Shown in pieces: positions 1 through 7,162 of a DNA stretch of 12,160 bases. The position numbers and the translations under genes were made by a program. The notes under the pieces are model-generated. The model was not told the origin of the DNA, did no database searches, and worked only from the letters and a program-made list of their open reading frames with translations. The first letter of the stretch is position 1. The number at the start of each line of letters is the position of its first letter. The DNA lies in assembly GCA_001275005.1 (NCBI GenBank), contig JWZX01000487.1, positions 1 through 12,160 on the forward strand, given 5' to 3'. This DNA comes from Chrysochromulina tobinii (taxonomy: Eukaryota; Haptophyta; Prymnesiales; Chrysochromulinaceae).

Positions 1-139
1 CTCTCACCGCTTTAGCTCCTGAGATTCCAAGAGATTTGGTTGCAGTTCTTCTCTGTGTCTCGTTTCACTGTTAACAAGTAAGCCCATTGTGCTGGGCGCA
101 ACATCCCGATAGAGTGTTGCTAGGCGCCATTACTTACAC
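1..139 (+). promoter_or_regulatory. 5' leader/upstream region of the TPR-like gene
   Basis: This stretch is more AT-rich than the coding region that follows, and no long reading frame enters it. An in-frame TAG at 110-112 closes the frame of the downstream gene, so that coding exon cannot extend further left without splicing. No TATA box or other named promoter element is convincing. It probably holds the 5' UTR and the proximal promoter, but the window edge cuts it off. Confidence 0.4.
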
Positions 140-1636
140 ATGTGGGGCACTGCAGTCTCGCCGCTGGTTTTTTCCAGGGCACCGACATCAGCCGTCTTAG
201 CGATGTCACCGTGGGCGTCAGTCGTTCGTATAAAGGCCGAGGAAGGCCACGCCTTCAACGAGCAGGGTGATTTTGCTTCCGCACGAGAAGCGTTTCTTGA
301 AGCGCTCACACTTTGTCCAGACACGGCAGCTTCTTCCAAGGAGAAGGCCACACTGCTGTTCAGTGCGGCTAACATGTCCGTCAAGCTGAACGAGCTGGAC
401 GAGGCACGGCGCCTGTACCACAAGGTGCTGTGGATGCGTGGGGTGGACCCATCGTTGAGCCAGCGCGTGCACGAGAAGCTGGCCAGCCCGCTCTTGAGCT
501 CGTCTGCACCAGCGCCGGCAGCGACCCCCACTCGCCCAACTCCATCGACGCCGGCGACTGAGGTCTCACTTATGTGTGGTAATCCACCCTCACCGTCGCC
601 TACGACGCGTGAGCCGAGCTGGATGTGGAAGGCAGCAGGCGACTCGCTCGTTGACCACGTGCTTCGCCCACGCGTGCGGCTTGGGCCTCCGACGATCCAG
701 AAGTCTGAGGCGGAGCTGATCTATCGGCAGTGCGTTGTGCTGGGCCACGCGGCCAACGCGCACGAGCGTTATCTGCTCGCGCAGTCGTGCTTCGAGAGTG
801 CGTACCAGGCCAAAGAGGATTCCACAGCGTTCATCTCCGCCATTAACATGCGGCTTAAGATGGGCCAGTGTACCCTCGCGTGCTCACTCTACCAACGGCT
901 GCTCGTGGACGCGCGTGCGCCACTGACGACGCAGCAGGCGCAGCTGGTTGGTCGCAAGCTACGCGAAGCCGCCGAGGCCATCCGAGCGCGCGCGTCCACG
1001 AGCCCCCGATCGCCATCAGGCGGCGCCACGCCACTCACCACGCCTGTTAGGGATGAGATCACCGGAGATGAGAAGTCCGCCGCTGTGATCTCATCTACGG
1101 TGATCGCATCTCCGACGAGTGTGCGCATCACGCCTCTGAGGGATGAGATGTCCGCCCTCGTCGCGCCGCTGCCGCAAGGGGCTTGCACGCTGACGAGTGG
1201 TGAGACCGACGAGTTCCTCCGGCTGTTGCGCCGCCAAGGGCACGGGGCGAATGAGCAAGGGGACGCGGATGCGGCGCTCCATGCATTCGAGGTGGCGTTC
1301 GCCGTCAGCAGAAGCCCTTCGGATTTACTCTCAGCGGCGAATATGCGCGTCAAGCTCGTGGACACATCGACGGCGGCCGAGGCGCTGTACAACTACTTGC
1401 TGTCCCTTGGGCTCGGCTGGCCCGATGGACTGAGCAGCACCGAGGCTCATGTGGCCTCGCGCCAGCTGGAGGCCATCCGGGAGCGCCGCAGGGAGCGCAA
1501 GGCGCAGCTGGCGCTCGCGGCCGCTGAGGAGAAGCAAGCAGCTCCGCGCGAGGCAGACGACGCGGCCAAAAGCGGTGGCGAGCCGGAGTTCATGTCTTGG
1601 CTGGCGAAAACGGCGCTGTCCGAACACCAACCCTAG
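140..1636 (+). CDS. TPR-like helical-repeat protein with three internal repeat units (498 aa)
   Basis: This is an intact single-exon reading frame of 498 residues. It holds three clearly related helical segments at residues 36-100, 202-255 and 367-425. Each starts with a glycine-histidine pair, followed by the pattern N-E-Q-G-D / A / F-E-x-A (first helix), S-A-A-N-M-R-V-K-L (second helix) and A-x-x-L-Y-x-x-L-L (third helix), with a charged helix after it. This resembles tetratricopeptide-type helix pairs, which usually act as protein-binding scaffolds; that assignment is inference. The spacing between units is 166 and 165 residues, and the linkers are rich in Pro, Ser and Thr. No signal peptide, membrane segment or catalytic motif is visible. 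The start at 140 is the first ATG after an in-frame stop. ATG 203 (Met22) has a better context (G at -3) and precedes the first repeat, so it is a real alternative. The C-terminus is an Arg/Glu/Ala-rich helix. The specific function is unknown. Confidence 0.8.
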   Translation: MWGTAVSPLVFSRAPTSAVLAMSPWASVVRIKAEEGHAFNEQGDFASAREAFLEALTLCPDTAASSKEKATLLFSAANMSVKLNELDEARRLYHKVLWMRGVDPSLSQRVHEKLASPLLSSSAPAPAATPTRPTPSTPATEVSLMCGNPPSPSPTTREPSWMWKAAGDSLVDHVLRPRVRLGPPTIQKSEAELIYRQCVVLGHAANAHERYLLAQSCFESAYQAKEDSTAFISAINMRLKMGQCTLACSLYQRLLVDARAPLTTQQAQLVGRKLREAAEAIRARASTSPRSPSGGATPLTTPVRDEITGDEKSAAVISSTVIASPTSVRITPLRDEMSALVAPLPQGACTLTSGETDEFLRLLRRQGHGANEQGDADAALHAFEVAFAVSRSPSDLLSAANMRVKLVDTSTAAEALYNYLLSLGLGWPDGLSSTEAHVASRQLEAIRERRRERKAQLALAAAEEKQAAPREADDAAKSGGEPEFMSWLAKTALSEHQP

Positions 1637-1954
1637 CCGCCTAACTAGGGCGTAGCTCCGTAGCACAGTCGAGTCGTCAGGGCAAAAGTCTAAATGTGCG
1701 AACTGAGAGTGCGATTGTGGTCTCACTGAGTTCAAAATCAGGTGGTGGGGATAGTGTGTGAATCCAGAAAGAATACCCTCCCCTACCCCTTTGGGTCAAC
1801 CACTGAGTTCAAAATCAGGTTTTGGATAGTGTATGAATCCAAGTTCAAGTTCAAGTTATTGATTCCAATAGGAAGAAAGTGTGTGAATCCGTGTCAAGCT
1901 CTGTGCGTTTCGGATTGCGAAGAAACCAACTTCGAGAACGGAGAAAGAACATCC
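1637..1954 (+). promoter_or_regulatory. Intergenic region: 3' end of TPR-like gene and promoter/5' UTR of RING-H2 gene
   Basis: These 318 bases separate two genes on the same strand. They are clearly more AT-rich than the flanking coding sequence and hold a duplicated block (listed separately). The frame of the downstream gene is open back to 1742, but that extension lies inside the duplicated noncoding-looking sequence and its amino acid composition is unlike the protein, so I treat it as UTR/promoter. No AATAAA or TATA box stands out. Confidence 0.5.
1724..1841 (+). repeat. 77-bp-period direct duplication upstream of the RING-H2 gene
   Basis: A block of about 42 bases (CACTGAGTTCAAAATCAGG, then a GGATAGTGT-TGAATCCA segment) occurs at 1724-1766 and again at 1801-1841 with a few substitutions and a small indel. 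A third partial copy, AGTGTGTGAATCC, is at 1878-1890 and matches 1753-1765 exactly. The block lies 114-231 bases upstream of the chosen start at 1955. It may be part of the promoter or the 5' UTR. Confidence 0.8.
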
Positions 1955-3515
1955 ATGGCCAGCACTCCTGTGCGACGAGCGCCTCACTCCGAGGAGCTTC
2001 TGGTCAAAGCGTACACAACCCAGGAGTACCCGCCAAGGGCAATCCCGCGGAATCGCGGTGACTCGGTCACCTCTTCCGCGTCGCGTCGCGGCCCGCCGGC
2101 ACAGCAGAAGCCCTCCGGGCGACCCGCACGGCGGGGACAAGTCACCGTTGTCGGCGGTGGCCAACATGTGGCGTGCTACTGCCCGCAGTGCTTGGCCGCG
2201 GCCGGCCTTAGCAAGCTTGATGGCAAGCGCACGCCCAACTGGCACCAGTCGTCGCCGTACCTCGAGGACCTCACCAAGTCGCTTGTAATCTCTCAACCAG
2301 CGAGGCGCAAGGTGCATCTGGTGCCGCCGCGGCGTGCGCATGCAGCCGCCTCGCCGTACGAGACGTCATTACCAACGCGTGCGGCACCAAAGCTGCGCAC
2401 GCAGGTCCAGGTGCGGGACGCCCTCGCTTTGCCCTCCTCCGGTTCTCAGTGCCGCCCCAACCGCCTTCCCCCCACATACACACATTCCAAACAAGCTCTG
2501 AGGGCCATTCACGCTCTCCCCTGATCTCCACTGATCTCCACTGATCTCACCATCAGTCGTCGCCACGCGCCCCTCTCCCCCCCCCCCTTCCCTCCCGTCG
2601 ACGCAGACGGAGCTCGCGGAGCGTACCTTGCGGCGGCTCTTGGAGATGGAGGCCGCCGCCGCCGCCGAGCGGTGCGGTGTGGATCTCAACACGTACACGA
2701 CGCTGCTCGAGCTACAGCATCGAGACATTACCCCGGAGGACTACGATACGCTCCAGCTGCTCGACTCGGCCAACAAGCCAAAGACGCTCAGCCAGTCGCT
2801 TCTCGACGCCAAGTTCCCTGTGTGGACGGTGCCCGAGGGTGGCGGCGTACCTGCGCCGTCGTCCGCCGCGGAGCGTCGTGTTGAGCATCAGCCGCGCGCC
2901 AGCCGAAGCCTAGATGCCGCGCTGCGTGCGGCAGCTGCCGAGGAGGACGGGGAGGGCGGCGAGGGCGCGGCCGCAGTGGCGGGGCCGTCGGACGCGGCGG
3001 CCGCTACGGCCGAGGCCGACGACCTTTCGGCCACGCAAGGCAACGATGCGACGGCGGCGGCGGGCGCGGTGGACGCGACGGCGACGGGCACACTATGCGA
3101 GCCGTGCGGATCTGTGCACGTGGGACCATGCAAGAAACTGCCATGGGACACGGATCGCGTTTGCTCCATCTGCCTCGAAAAGTTCCTGCCTGGCCAGCTC
3201 GTGCGCTCCCTCCCTTGCTCGCACGTCTTCCATCAGGAATGCATTGACTCGTGGCTGACGCAATCGAGCCGCGCGTGCCCCGAGGACAACATCCCGGTGC
3301 TGAGCGAGGGCGAGATGGCGGGACTCGACGAAGAGGAGGCCGAGCAGCAGCGCCAAGAGCTCTCGAGCGGCGGCGCGAGCTATCACCTCGACGCGTATGC
3401 GCTCGGCCTCGGCGGCAGCGCCGAGGCCGTCCCCGACGGGTATTCGGACGAGTTTCTCTACCGGCTCGAGGAGGCATACGCGCGCGCGGCCGCGGAGCAA
3501 TCAGGAGGCAATTAG
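1955..3515 (+). CDS. RING-H2 zinc-finger protein, probable E3 ubiquitin ligase (two exons, 452 aa)
   Basis: The gene joins 1955-2404 and 2607-3515 through a phase-0 intron to give 452 residues. The start at 1955 sits in a good eukaryotic context (ATCCATGG). Residues 74-79 hold a C-x-C-x2-C cluster of unknown role. Residues 170-225 form a Leu-rich helical segment containing D-I-T-P-E-D-Y (190-196), which from memory resembles a segment found ahead of RING domains in other eukaryotic proteins. After an Ala/Glu/Gly-rich linker comes a RING-H2 domain: C336-x2-C339-x14-C354-x-H356-x2-H359-x2-C362-x11-C374-x2-D377. RING-H2 domains bind two zincs and recruit ubiquitin-loaded E2 enzymes. The last ligand is Asp instead of Cys, as in RBX1, so zinc binding may be kept but is not proven. 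No membrane segment or signal peptide is seen, so the protein is probably cytosolic or nuclear. The tail is acidic and rich in Ala and Gly. The substrate is unknown. Confidence 0.8.
2405..2606 (+). other. Phase-0 spliceosomal intron of the RING-H2 gene (202 bp)
   Basis: The donor is CAG|GTCCAG and the acceptor is GACGCAG|ACG. Removing the intron fuses two frames that are each open and protein-like and restores a continuous protein up to the RING domain. The 3' part holds a strong pyrimidine tract (2571-2595, including 11 consecutive C at 2577-2587) and three tandem CTGAT branch-point-like motifs. If the intron is retained, translation stops at 2522-2524, before the RING domain. The prediction rests on sequence only. 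Confidence 0.75.
2521..2550 (+). repeat. Three tandem 10-bp units inside the intron (branch-point-like)
   Basis: CTGATCTCCA occurs twice head to tail, followed by CTGATCTCAC. Each unit contains CTGAT, which fits the yUnAy branch-point consensus. The array lies 57-86 bases ahead of the acceptor, just upstream of the pyrimidine tract. It may be a multiplied branch site or only a short slippage array. Confidence 0.75.
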
Positions 3516-3570
3516 CATGCAATCAGGTGACAGCATGCAATCAGGCATTTACGCGCGCGGCCGCGGAGCA
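3481..3570 (+). repeat. Short direct repeats spanning the RING-H2 stop codon
   Basis: CGCGCGCGGCCGCGGAGCA is present at 3481-3499 (in the last coding codons) and again at 3552-3570 (after the stop). Between them GCAATCAGG occurs at 3497-3505, 3519-3527 and 3537-3545, the last two inside a 14-base repeat (3514-3527 and 3532-3545). The TAG stop at 3513-3515 lies within this cluster, so the end of the protein was probably shaped by local duplication. Confidence 0.8.
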
Positions 3571-4582
3571 GCAGCAGGCACTCTAGTCGGGCGGGCGCCT
3601 CAAGCCGCCAGGGGTGCCTCAATCCTGGGGCGTGGACGGGCTGCTCAACAGGCTGCTCGCCGCCGCGCCTGTGCCGTGAGAGCTGCCGCACGCCTATACG
3701 CAAGCTGCACGTGGCGACCTGGGGCGCTCCGGAGCGTTCACAGGAGCGTTCACAGGAGCGCCCGGGCGCCTTGGGCTGTGCGCGATCCTCTGTGGGCTCG
3801 ATTCGATGGGTCTGACTCTACTTCTAAGTTGACTTTACAGGGAGCGGGGGGCGGTGGCAGCAGCAGACGGTGGCCTAACGGCGGCCGATGGGGGTCTAGT
3901 CATGAGGACGGTGGGCGGGCGATACGCGAGGAGATGATCCGAGATTTATCCGAGATACGATCTGATGGCATGGCAATGGAGCGAGGTGCGGCGAGTGCAG
4001 ACGCAGAGTCCAGTAAGACGAGAACGTAAGTTGGCTGTGCGCGCGTGCGTGCACCGGTCAGCCGAAGCGACACGGCACGCGCGCCGGGAGCGCCCCGGGG
4101 CCCGCCGGCCCGCGCGGGTGGTGGGCGGAACCCCGAAGACCAAGACGCAAGTAAGTAAGTAAGTAAGTAAACATGCCAACAGGCAGCGCACACGTGGCGA
4201 GAGGCGACGCGACGCCCCCGCGGCCGCGCGAGACGCGCGGTCGGGCGGCGCCGCGACGTGGTCGGCTAAAACGATATCATTACGCGATATCATAACTGAC
4301 TCATAAGAACGAATTCTTGAGATATTGGCTATTGCAGTTCAGCAAACAGGGGACAAACACACTGATGCGCACAACAGGTGGGCACACACGTACTCACTGA
4401 CATTACAATGATCCCGCGCGAGAGCCGAGACGCGGCGAGACTTGGCGAGACGGGCCACTGGCCCGCCGGCGAGCCCAGCCATGGCGGAAAGGCGAGGGTG
4501 AGCCTCCGGCTGAATCACCAAAGTATATCGTCGTACTGCGGAGCGGCCTACTCACATCGAGGCGAACGAAGTCGGCCCGGCT
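3516..4582. other. Convergent intergenic spacer (1067 bp) with no supported gene
   Basis: This lies between the 3' ends of the RING-H2 gene (+) and the syntaxin gene (-). The reading frames here are short, Arg/Ala/Gly-rich and resemble no protein that I know. Visible elements are a 12-bp palindrome CGCTCCGGAGCG (3725-3736) overlapping a GGAGCGTTCACA direct repeat (3731-3742 and 3743-3754), a very GC-rich block (about 4040-4260) with the palindrome GCCCCGGGGC (4092-4101), a GTAA microsatellite, and an AT-richer patch with two CGATATCAT copies (4272-4280 and 4285-4293). Both 3' UTRs must lie here. No AATAAA signal is evident. Confidence 0.55.
4151..4170 (+). repeat. (GTAA)5 microsatellite
   Basis: There are five perfect tandem GTAA tetranucleotides, flanked by CGCAA and ACATG. 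Overlapping copies create repeated GTAAGT strings, which look like perfect splice donors on the + strand. No coding exon is supported just upstream, so I record it as a simple repeat. Confidence 0.9.
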
Positions 4583-5329
4583 TCACCACGCCACGACAGC
4601 ATACAGAAGCAAGATGAGCACGACAGAGAGCACGAAGATGGCGCAGAACTTTCCCCGGTCCTTCTGCTTAAGCATTTTTTTCATTATATCCTCCGCCTGT
4701 TTCATCTTGCTGCTCGTCTGGTCCATGTCGCCTCCGAGGGCATCGAGCTCCTTGCCCTGCGTTTTTAGTTCCTCATTTATCACTTTGCTCATCGCGCCAA
4801 GCCGATCGAGCGCATTCCCGAGCACGCCGAGCTCCTGGTCCTGATTGTCTATGATGGCCTCGCGGTGCTGCTGCTGCTGCTGCAACGTGGCCTCGTTGTC
4901 AGCCCACGCCGCTTGGTCGCGTTTGGTCCCGCCCGATTCGGCTGCACCCGCTCGGCTTGCGAACAGGTCGCTCCGGTCGGCATTGGTCACTGCCGCCTTG
5001 GCCGCAAGGCGGCCGGCGGCCGCGGGCGTGGGCTCGAGCAGGTCTCGCGAGTCGTTCACGTGCGCCTGCAGGTCGCGCACGAACGACTGCCGCGCCATGA
5101 GCTCCGAGGGCGTGAGCGCAAATTTTGTAGGGTCCTTCAGGGCAATGTCGATGGTGGCCTGCATGTCCTGCAGGTCGACTTGCAACTCGGAGACTCGGCT
5201 CATGATGCGCTGGCGCATCGGCTCATGCTTGGGCGACTTTGTGCTCAGCTTCTGCCACTTCTGGATATCGGCCTGCACGCTATTGAAGGATGCCGTGACC
5301 TCGTCTTGCACCGCGCGGAATGGATCCAT
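4583..5329 (-). CDS. STX6: Syntaxin-6/SYP61-family Qc-SNARE (248 aa)
   Basis: Syntaxin-6-type SNAREs act at the trans-Golgi network and endosomes, where they pair with Qa, Qb and R SNAREs to drive membrane fusion. All parts are present in one exon. Residues 3-98 form the syntaxin-6 N-terminal helical domain, with the family-like D-P-F start, a conserved Trp (W25), and the L-Q-D-M / I-D-I-A / D-P-x-K-F / P-S-E-L-x-x-R-Q-x-F-V pattern. A linker follows with a run of five Gln (about 150-154). The SNARE heptads span about 160-220, with Gln191 in the zero-layer position expected for a Qc SNARE. A single C-terminal membrane anchor covers 228-247, leaving almost nothing outside. The length of 248 is close to the usual 250-255 for the family. 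The start at 5329 puts D-P-F right after Met, as in known members. It is transcribed divergently from the membrane RING gene, 194 bases away. Plant SYP61 is the other plausible name. Confidence 0.92.
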   Translation of the reverse strand: MDPFRAVQDEVTASFNSVQADIQKWQKLSTKSPKHEPMRQRIMSRVSELQVDLQDMQATIDIALKDPTKFALTPSELMARQSFVRDLQAHVNDSRDLLEPTPAAAGRLAAKAAVTNADRSDLFASRAGAAESGGTKRDQAAWADNEATLQQQQQHREAIIDNQDQELGVLGNALDRLGAMSKVINEELKTQGKELDALGGDMDQTSSKMKQAEDIMKKMLKQKDRGKFCAIFVLSVVLILLLYAVVAW

Positions 5330-5523
5330 TGCCCGCTGCGGTCGCTGCTGTGCTGCTCGAACACAGGTCTTCCGAAAGGTGTGAAACTCGAGGGCGAATC
5401 TTCACATGCAACCTAACCTTCTCGCAGGTTGGCCGCTCAAACGAGGTTGCGGAAGTGAAAATCCCCCTCATGTTCGGGTCCTCCGATTCGTGAAAGCCTG
5501 CAAGGGCGCTGCTCAATGGAACC
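5330..5523. promoter_or_regulatory. Bidirectional promoter region between the SNARE and the membrane RING gene
   Basis: Only 194 bases separate the two start codons, which point away from each other, so both promoters and 5' UTRs must fit here or overlap. The sequence is less GC-rich than the genes. I see no TATA box and no clear palindromic operator. The ATG at 5524 has the context GGAACCATGA, with A at -3 and matching CC. Confidence 0.5.
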
Positions 5524-7162
5524 ATGAACATCACTGCCACAGAAACCATGGATAATCCGCTCCTCGGAGCGGCTGCCACGTCTTCCTCCACACCCGAATC
5601 GAGAGGGCCGCTATCAACGCTGCCTCTGCCGACAGCTGCAGAGCTGCCGGATTCAGAGCCGCCAGCAACAGAGACGCGGTACGCAGGCCGTTCAGGCTTC
5701 GAGGACGATGCTGAGGAGGAGTACGACCCTGACCAGTCTCGCTATGACGAGGACCCCGCCCTGGACGGAGGTCGGAGGTTAATGGGTGTCATCGAGATCT
5801 TCGGCTACCGTTTCCGACCAGCCACGTCGTTCGCCTTCTGCTTCGGCCTGCGCGAGGCTATGCTCATCTTCGTGGGCATGCAGTTCCTTTCGGGGGTCTT
5901 TTGGCTTTATGTGCGCGCGCGCTCTGCCGCTCCGCTGCTGCTGCGCCCCCCGTGCAGGCGGCGTCCATCAGCTGTCTCACTTGCTGATCACGCCTGTGCT
6001 TGCACCGCAGACGCTCTATCGGGTGCCCGGGGAGGATAAGGCCACGGGAACGCCGATGCTCCGCGGGGTCTCCATAACACTGTTCCTGCTCAACGCGGTG
6101 CTTGGGCTGGTTTCCGTCCAGCGTTCGAGTGAATTGGCATCGCTCAGCCTGGTAGGGACCTTTGGGCTGCTGCTGCTCATGATCACCATCGTCTTTGCGA
6201 CCGAGCGTCCCTCGGAGTGCTCGGTCTCCGAGGTCGTCGACTCGACACCGCTCGGCGAGTTGGTGATCAAGCTTCTCTGGACGTCGGACGCCTGTGTGCT
6301 CATGTCCGTGCTGGGGTGGGTGTTGCTCGCCGCCGTGGCAGGGCTCGCCATCTACTTTTGGTACCTGAGCGCCTGCTACTACGTCGAGCTGCGCGCGCGC
6401 AACGAAGACGTGCGCCGCGTGCGCAAGGCCATCTCATCGCTACCGTGTCGCCGCTTCGTGATGCCGCCCACGCCGGCCGACGGCGGCGAGAGCGGCGATG
6501 GCGGGGACGAGGGACCCACGTGCTCCATCTGCCTCGGTGAGTTTGGCGAGGGAGAGGAGGTGCGACTGTTGCCGTGCATGCATGAGTTTTGCAAGGACTG
6601 CATCGACTCGTGGATCCTTCGCCAAGGGATCGCTGCCTCGTGCCCTCTGTGCAAGCGGATGCTCATCCCGCGCCGTCCTGCCCGCAACGGGCTCGCGCCG
6701 AGCCCAGCCGTTCAACGCGCGACGAGGCGCATGATCGATCGCGAGCGCGCCGCACTCATCGAGCAGGGGGAGGAGGCCGCAGCAGCAGCAAACCTCAACA
6801 CGGGCTTCAACTTCGATGAGCGCAGCTATGGGCGCAGAGACCTCGCAGACTCTGACAGCGACGACGTGTCGGCGACGCCCGCCGATGCATCGGCGTCGGG
6901 CGTAGACTTCCTGTGTGGTCTGCGCCCGGTGCCGAATCAAGGGGCCCATAGACGGGGCCCATGGCCGATGCATCCAGATGACGAGGCCCGTTGGGGCCAA
7001 CGGCCGATGCATCCAGATGGCGAGGCCCAGAGTACATGCACGACGCAGGCCGAGGCGGCAGACGACGACGCGCGGGAGGAGGTGGATGCTCGCAGCTTCA
7101 CCCTCGATCCGCTCTCCGCAGCGCTGCCTGTGGAAGAGAGCAAGAGCAGCGTAACAGCTTGA
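5524..7162 (+). CDS. Multi-pass membrane RING-HC protein, probable membrane-bound E3 ubiquitin ligase (two exons, 512 aa)
   Basis: The gene joins 5524-5910 and 6011-7162 through a phase-0 intron, giving 512 residues. The N-terminal 85 residues are Pro/Ser/Thr-rich, then strongly acidic (60-80). Four hydrophobic segments follow at about 111-131 (crossing the splice junction), 148-165, 171-192 and 222-247. A basic linker leads to a C3HC4 RING: C300-x2-C303-x14-C318-x-H320-x2-C323-x2-C326-x13-C340-x2-C343, with all eight ligands present. RING domains of this kind recruit E2 enzymes, so the protein is probably a ligase of an endomembrane or plasma membrane with its RING in the cytosol. The order (membrane helices, then RING) recalls plant RING proteins with several membrane spans, but I cannot name an ortholog. 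The tail is hydrophilic and contains a 13-residue duplication. It shares a divergent promoter with the SNARE gene. Confidence 0.85.
5911..6010 (+). other. Phase-0 spliceosomal intron of the membrane RING gene (100 bp)
   Basis: The donor is TAT|GTGCGC and the acceptor is CACCGCAG|ACG. The join links a frame that ends in a hydrophobic helix to the frame carrying three more helices and the RING. An earlier AG at 5956-5957 (GTGCAG) would shift the frame and stop at 5985-5987. Retention of the intron stops at 6037-6039. Only the acceptor at 6010 gives a complete protein. Confidence 0.82.
6963..7028 (+). repeat. In-frame 39-bp duplication in the tail of the membrane RING protein
   Basis: Two 27-base copies, 6963-6989 and 7002-7028, differ at one base and start 39 bases apart. 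This gives a 13-residue protein repeat with the core P-M-H-P-D-(D/G)-E-A. A related GGGGCCCAT string occurs just upstream. The repeat lies in the hydrophilic C-terminal tail, past the RING. Confidence 0.9.

Noticed and set aside
78-123. Possible tiny intron in the leader of the first gene (CAA|GTAAGC to CTAG)
   Set aside because: It would be only 46 bases long, lies outside coding sequence and has no pyrimidine tract, so nothing supports it beyond the dinucleotides.
1742-1954. N-terminal extension of the RING-H2 protein by 71 residues
   Set aside because: The frame is open and begins at a GTG rather than ATG. It runs through the duplicated AT-rich block, and its composition (Lys/Phe-rich) is unlike the downstream protein. 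ATG 1955 has a good context.
3397-4029. 210-codon + strand frame past the RING-H2 gene
   Set aside because: It overlaps the RING-H2 coding sequence in another frame, and its product is Arg/Ala/Gly/Ser-rich without any domain. This is expected by chance at high GC.
4040-4260. GC-rich block considered as a structural RNA or rDNA fragment
   Set aside because: I could not match conserved rRNA or tRNA motifs (no T-loop, no anticodon stem), and the small palindromes do not form one consistent fold.
4845-5416. Open + strand frames of 179 and 183 codons opposite the syntaxin gene
   Set aside because: They lie antisense to a well-supported SNARE gene and reflect its codon bias; no family resemblance.
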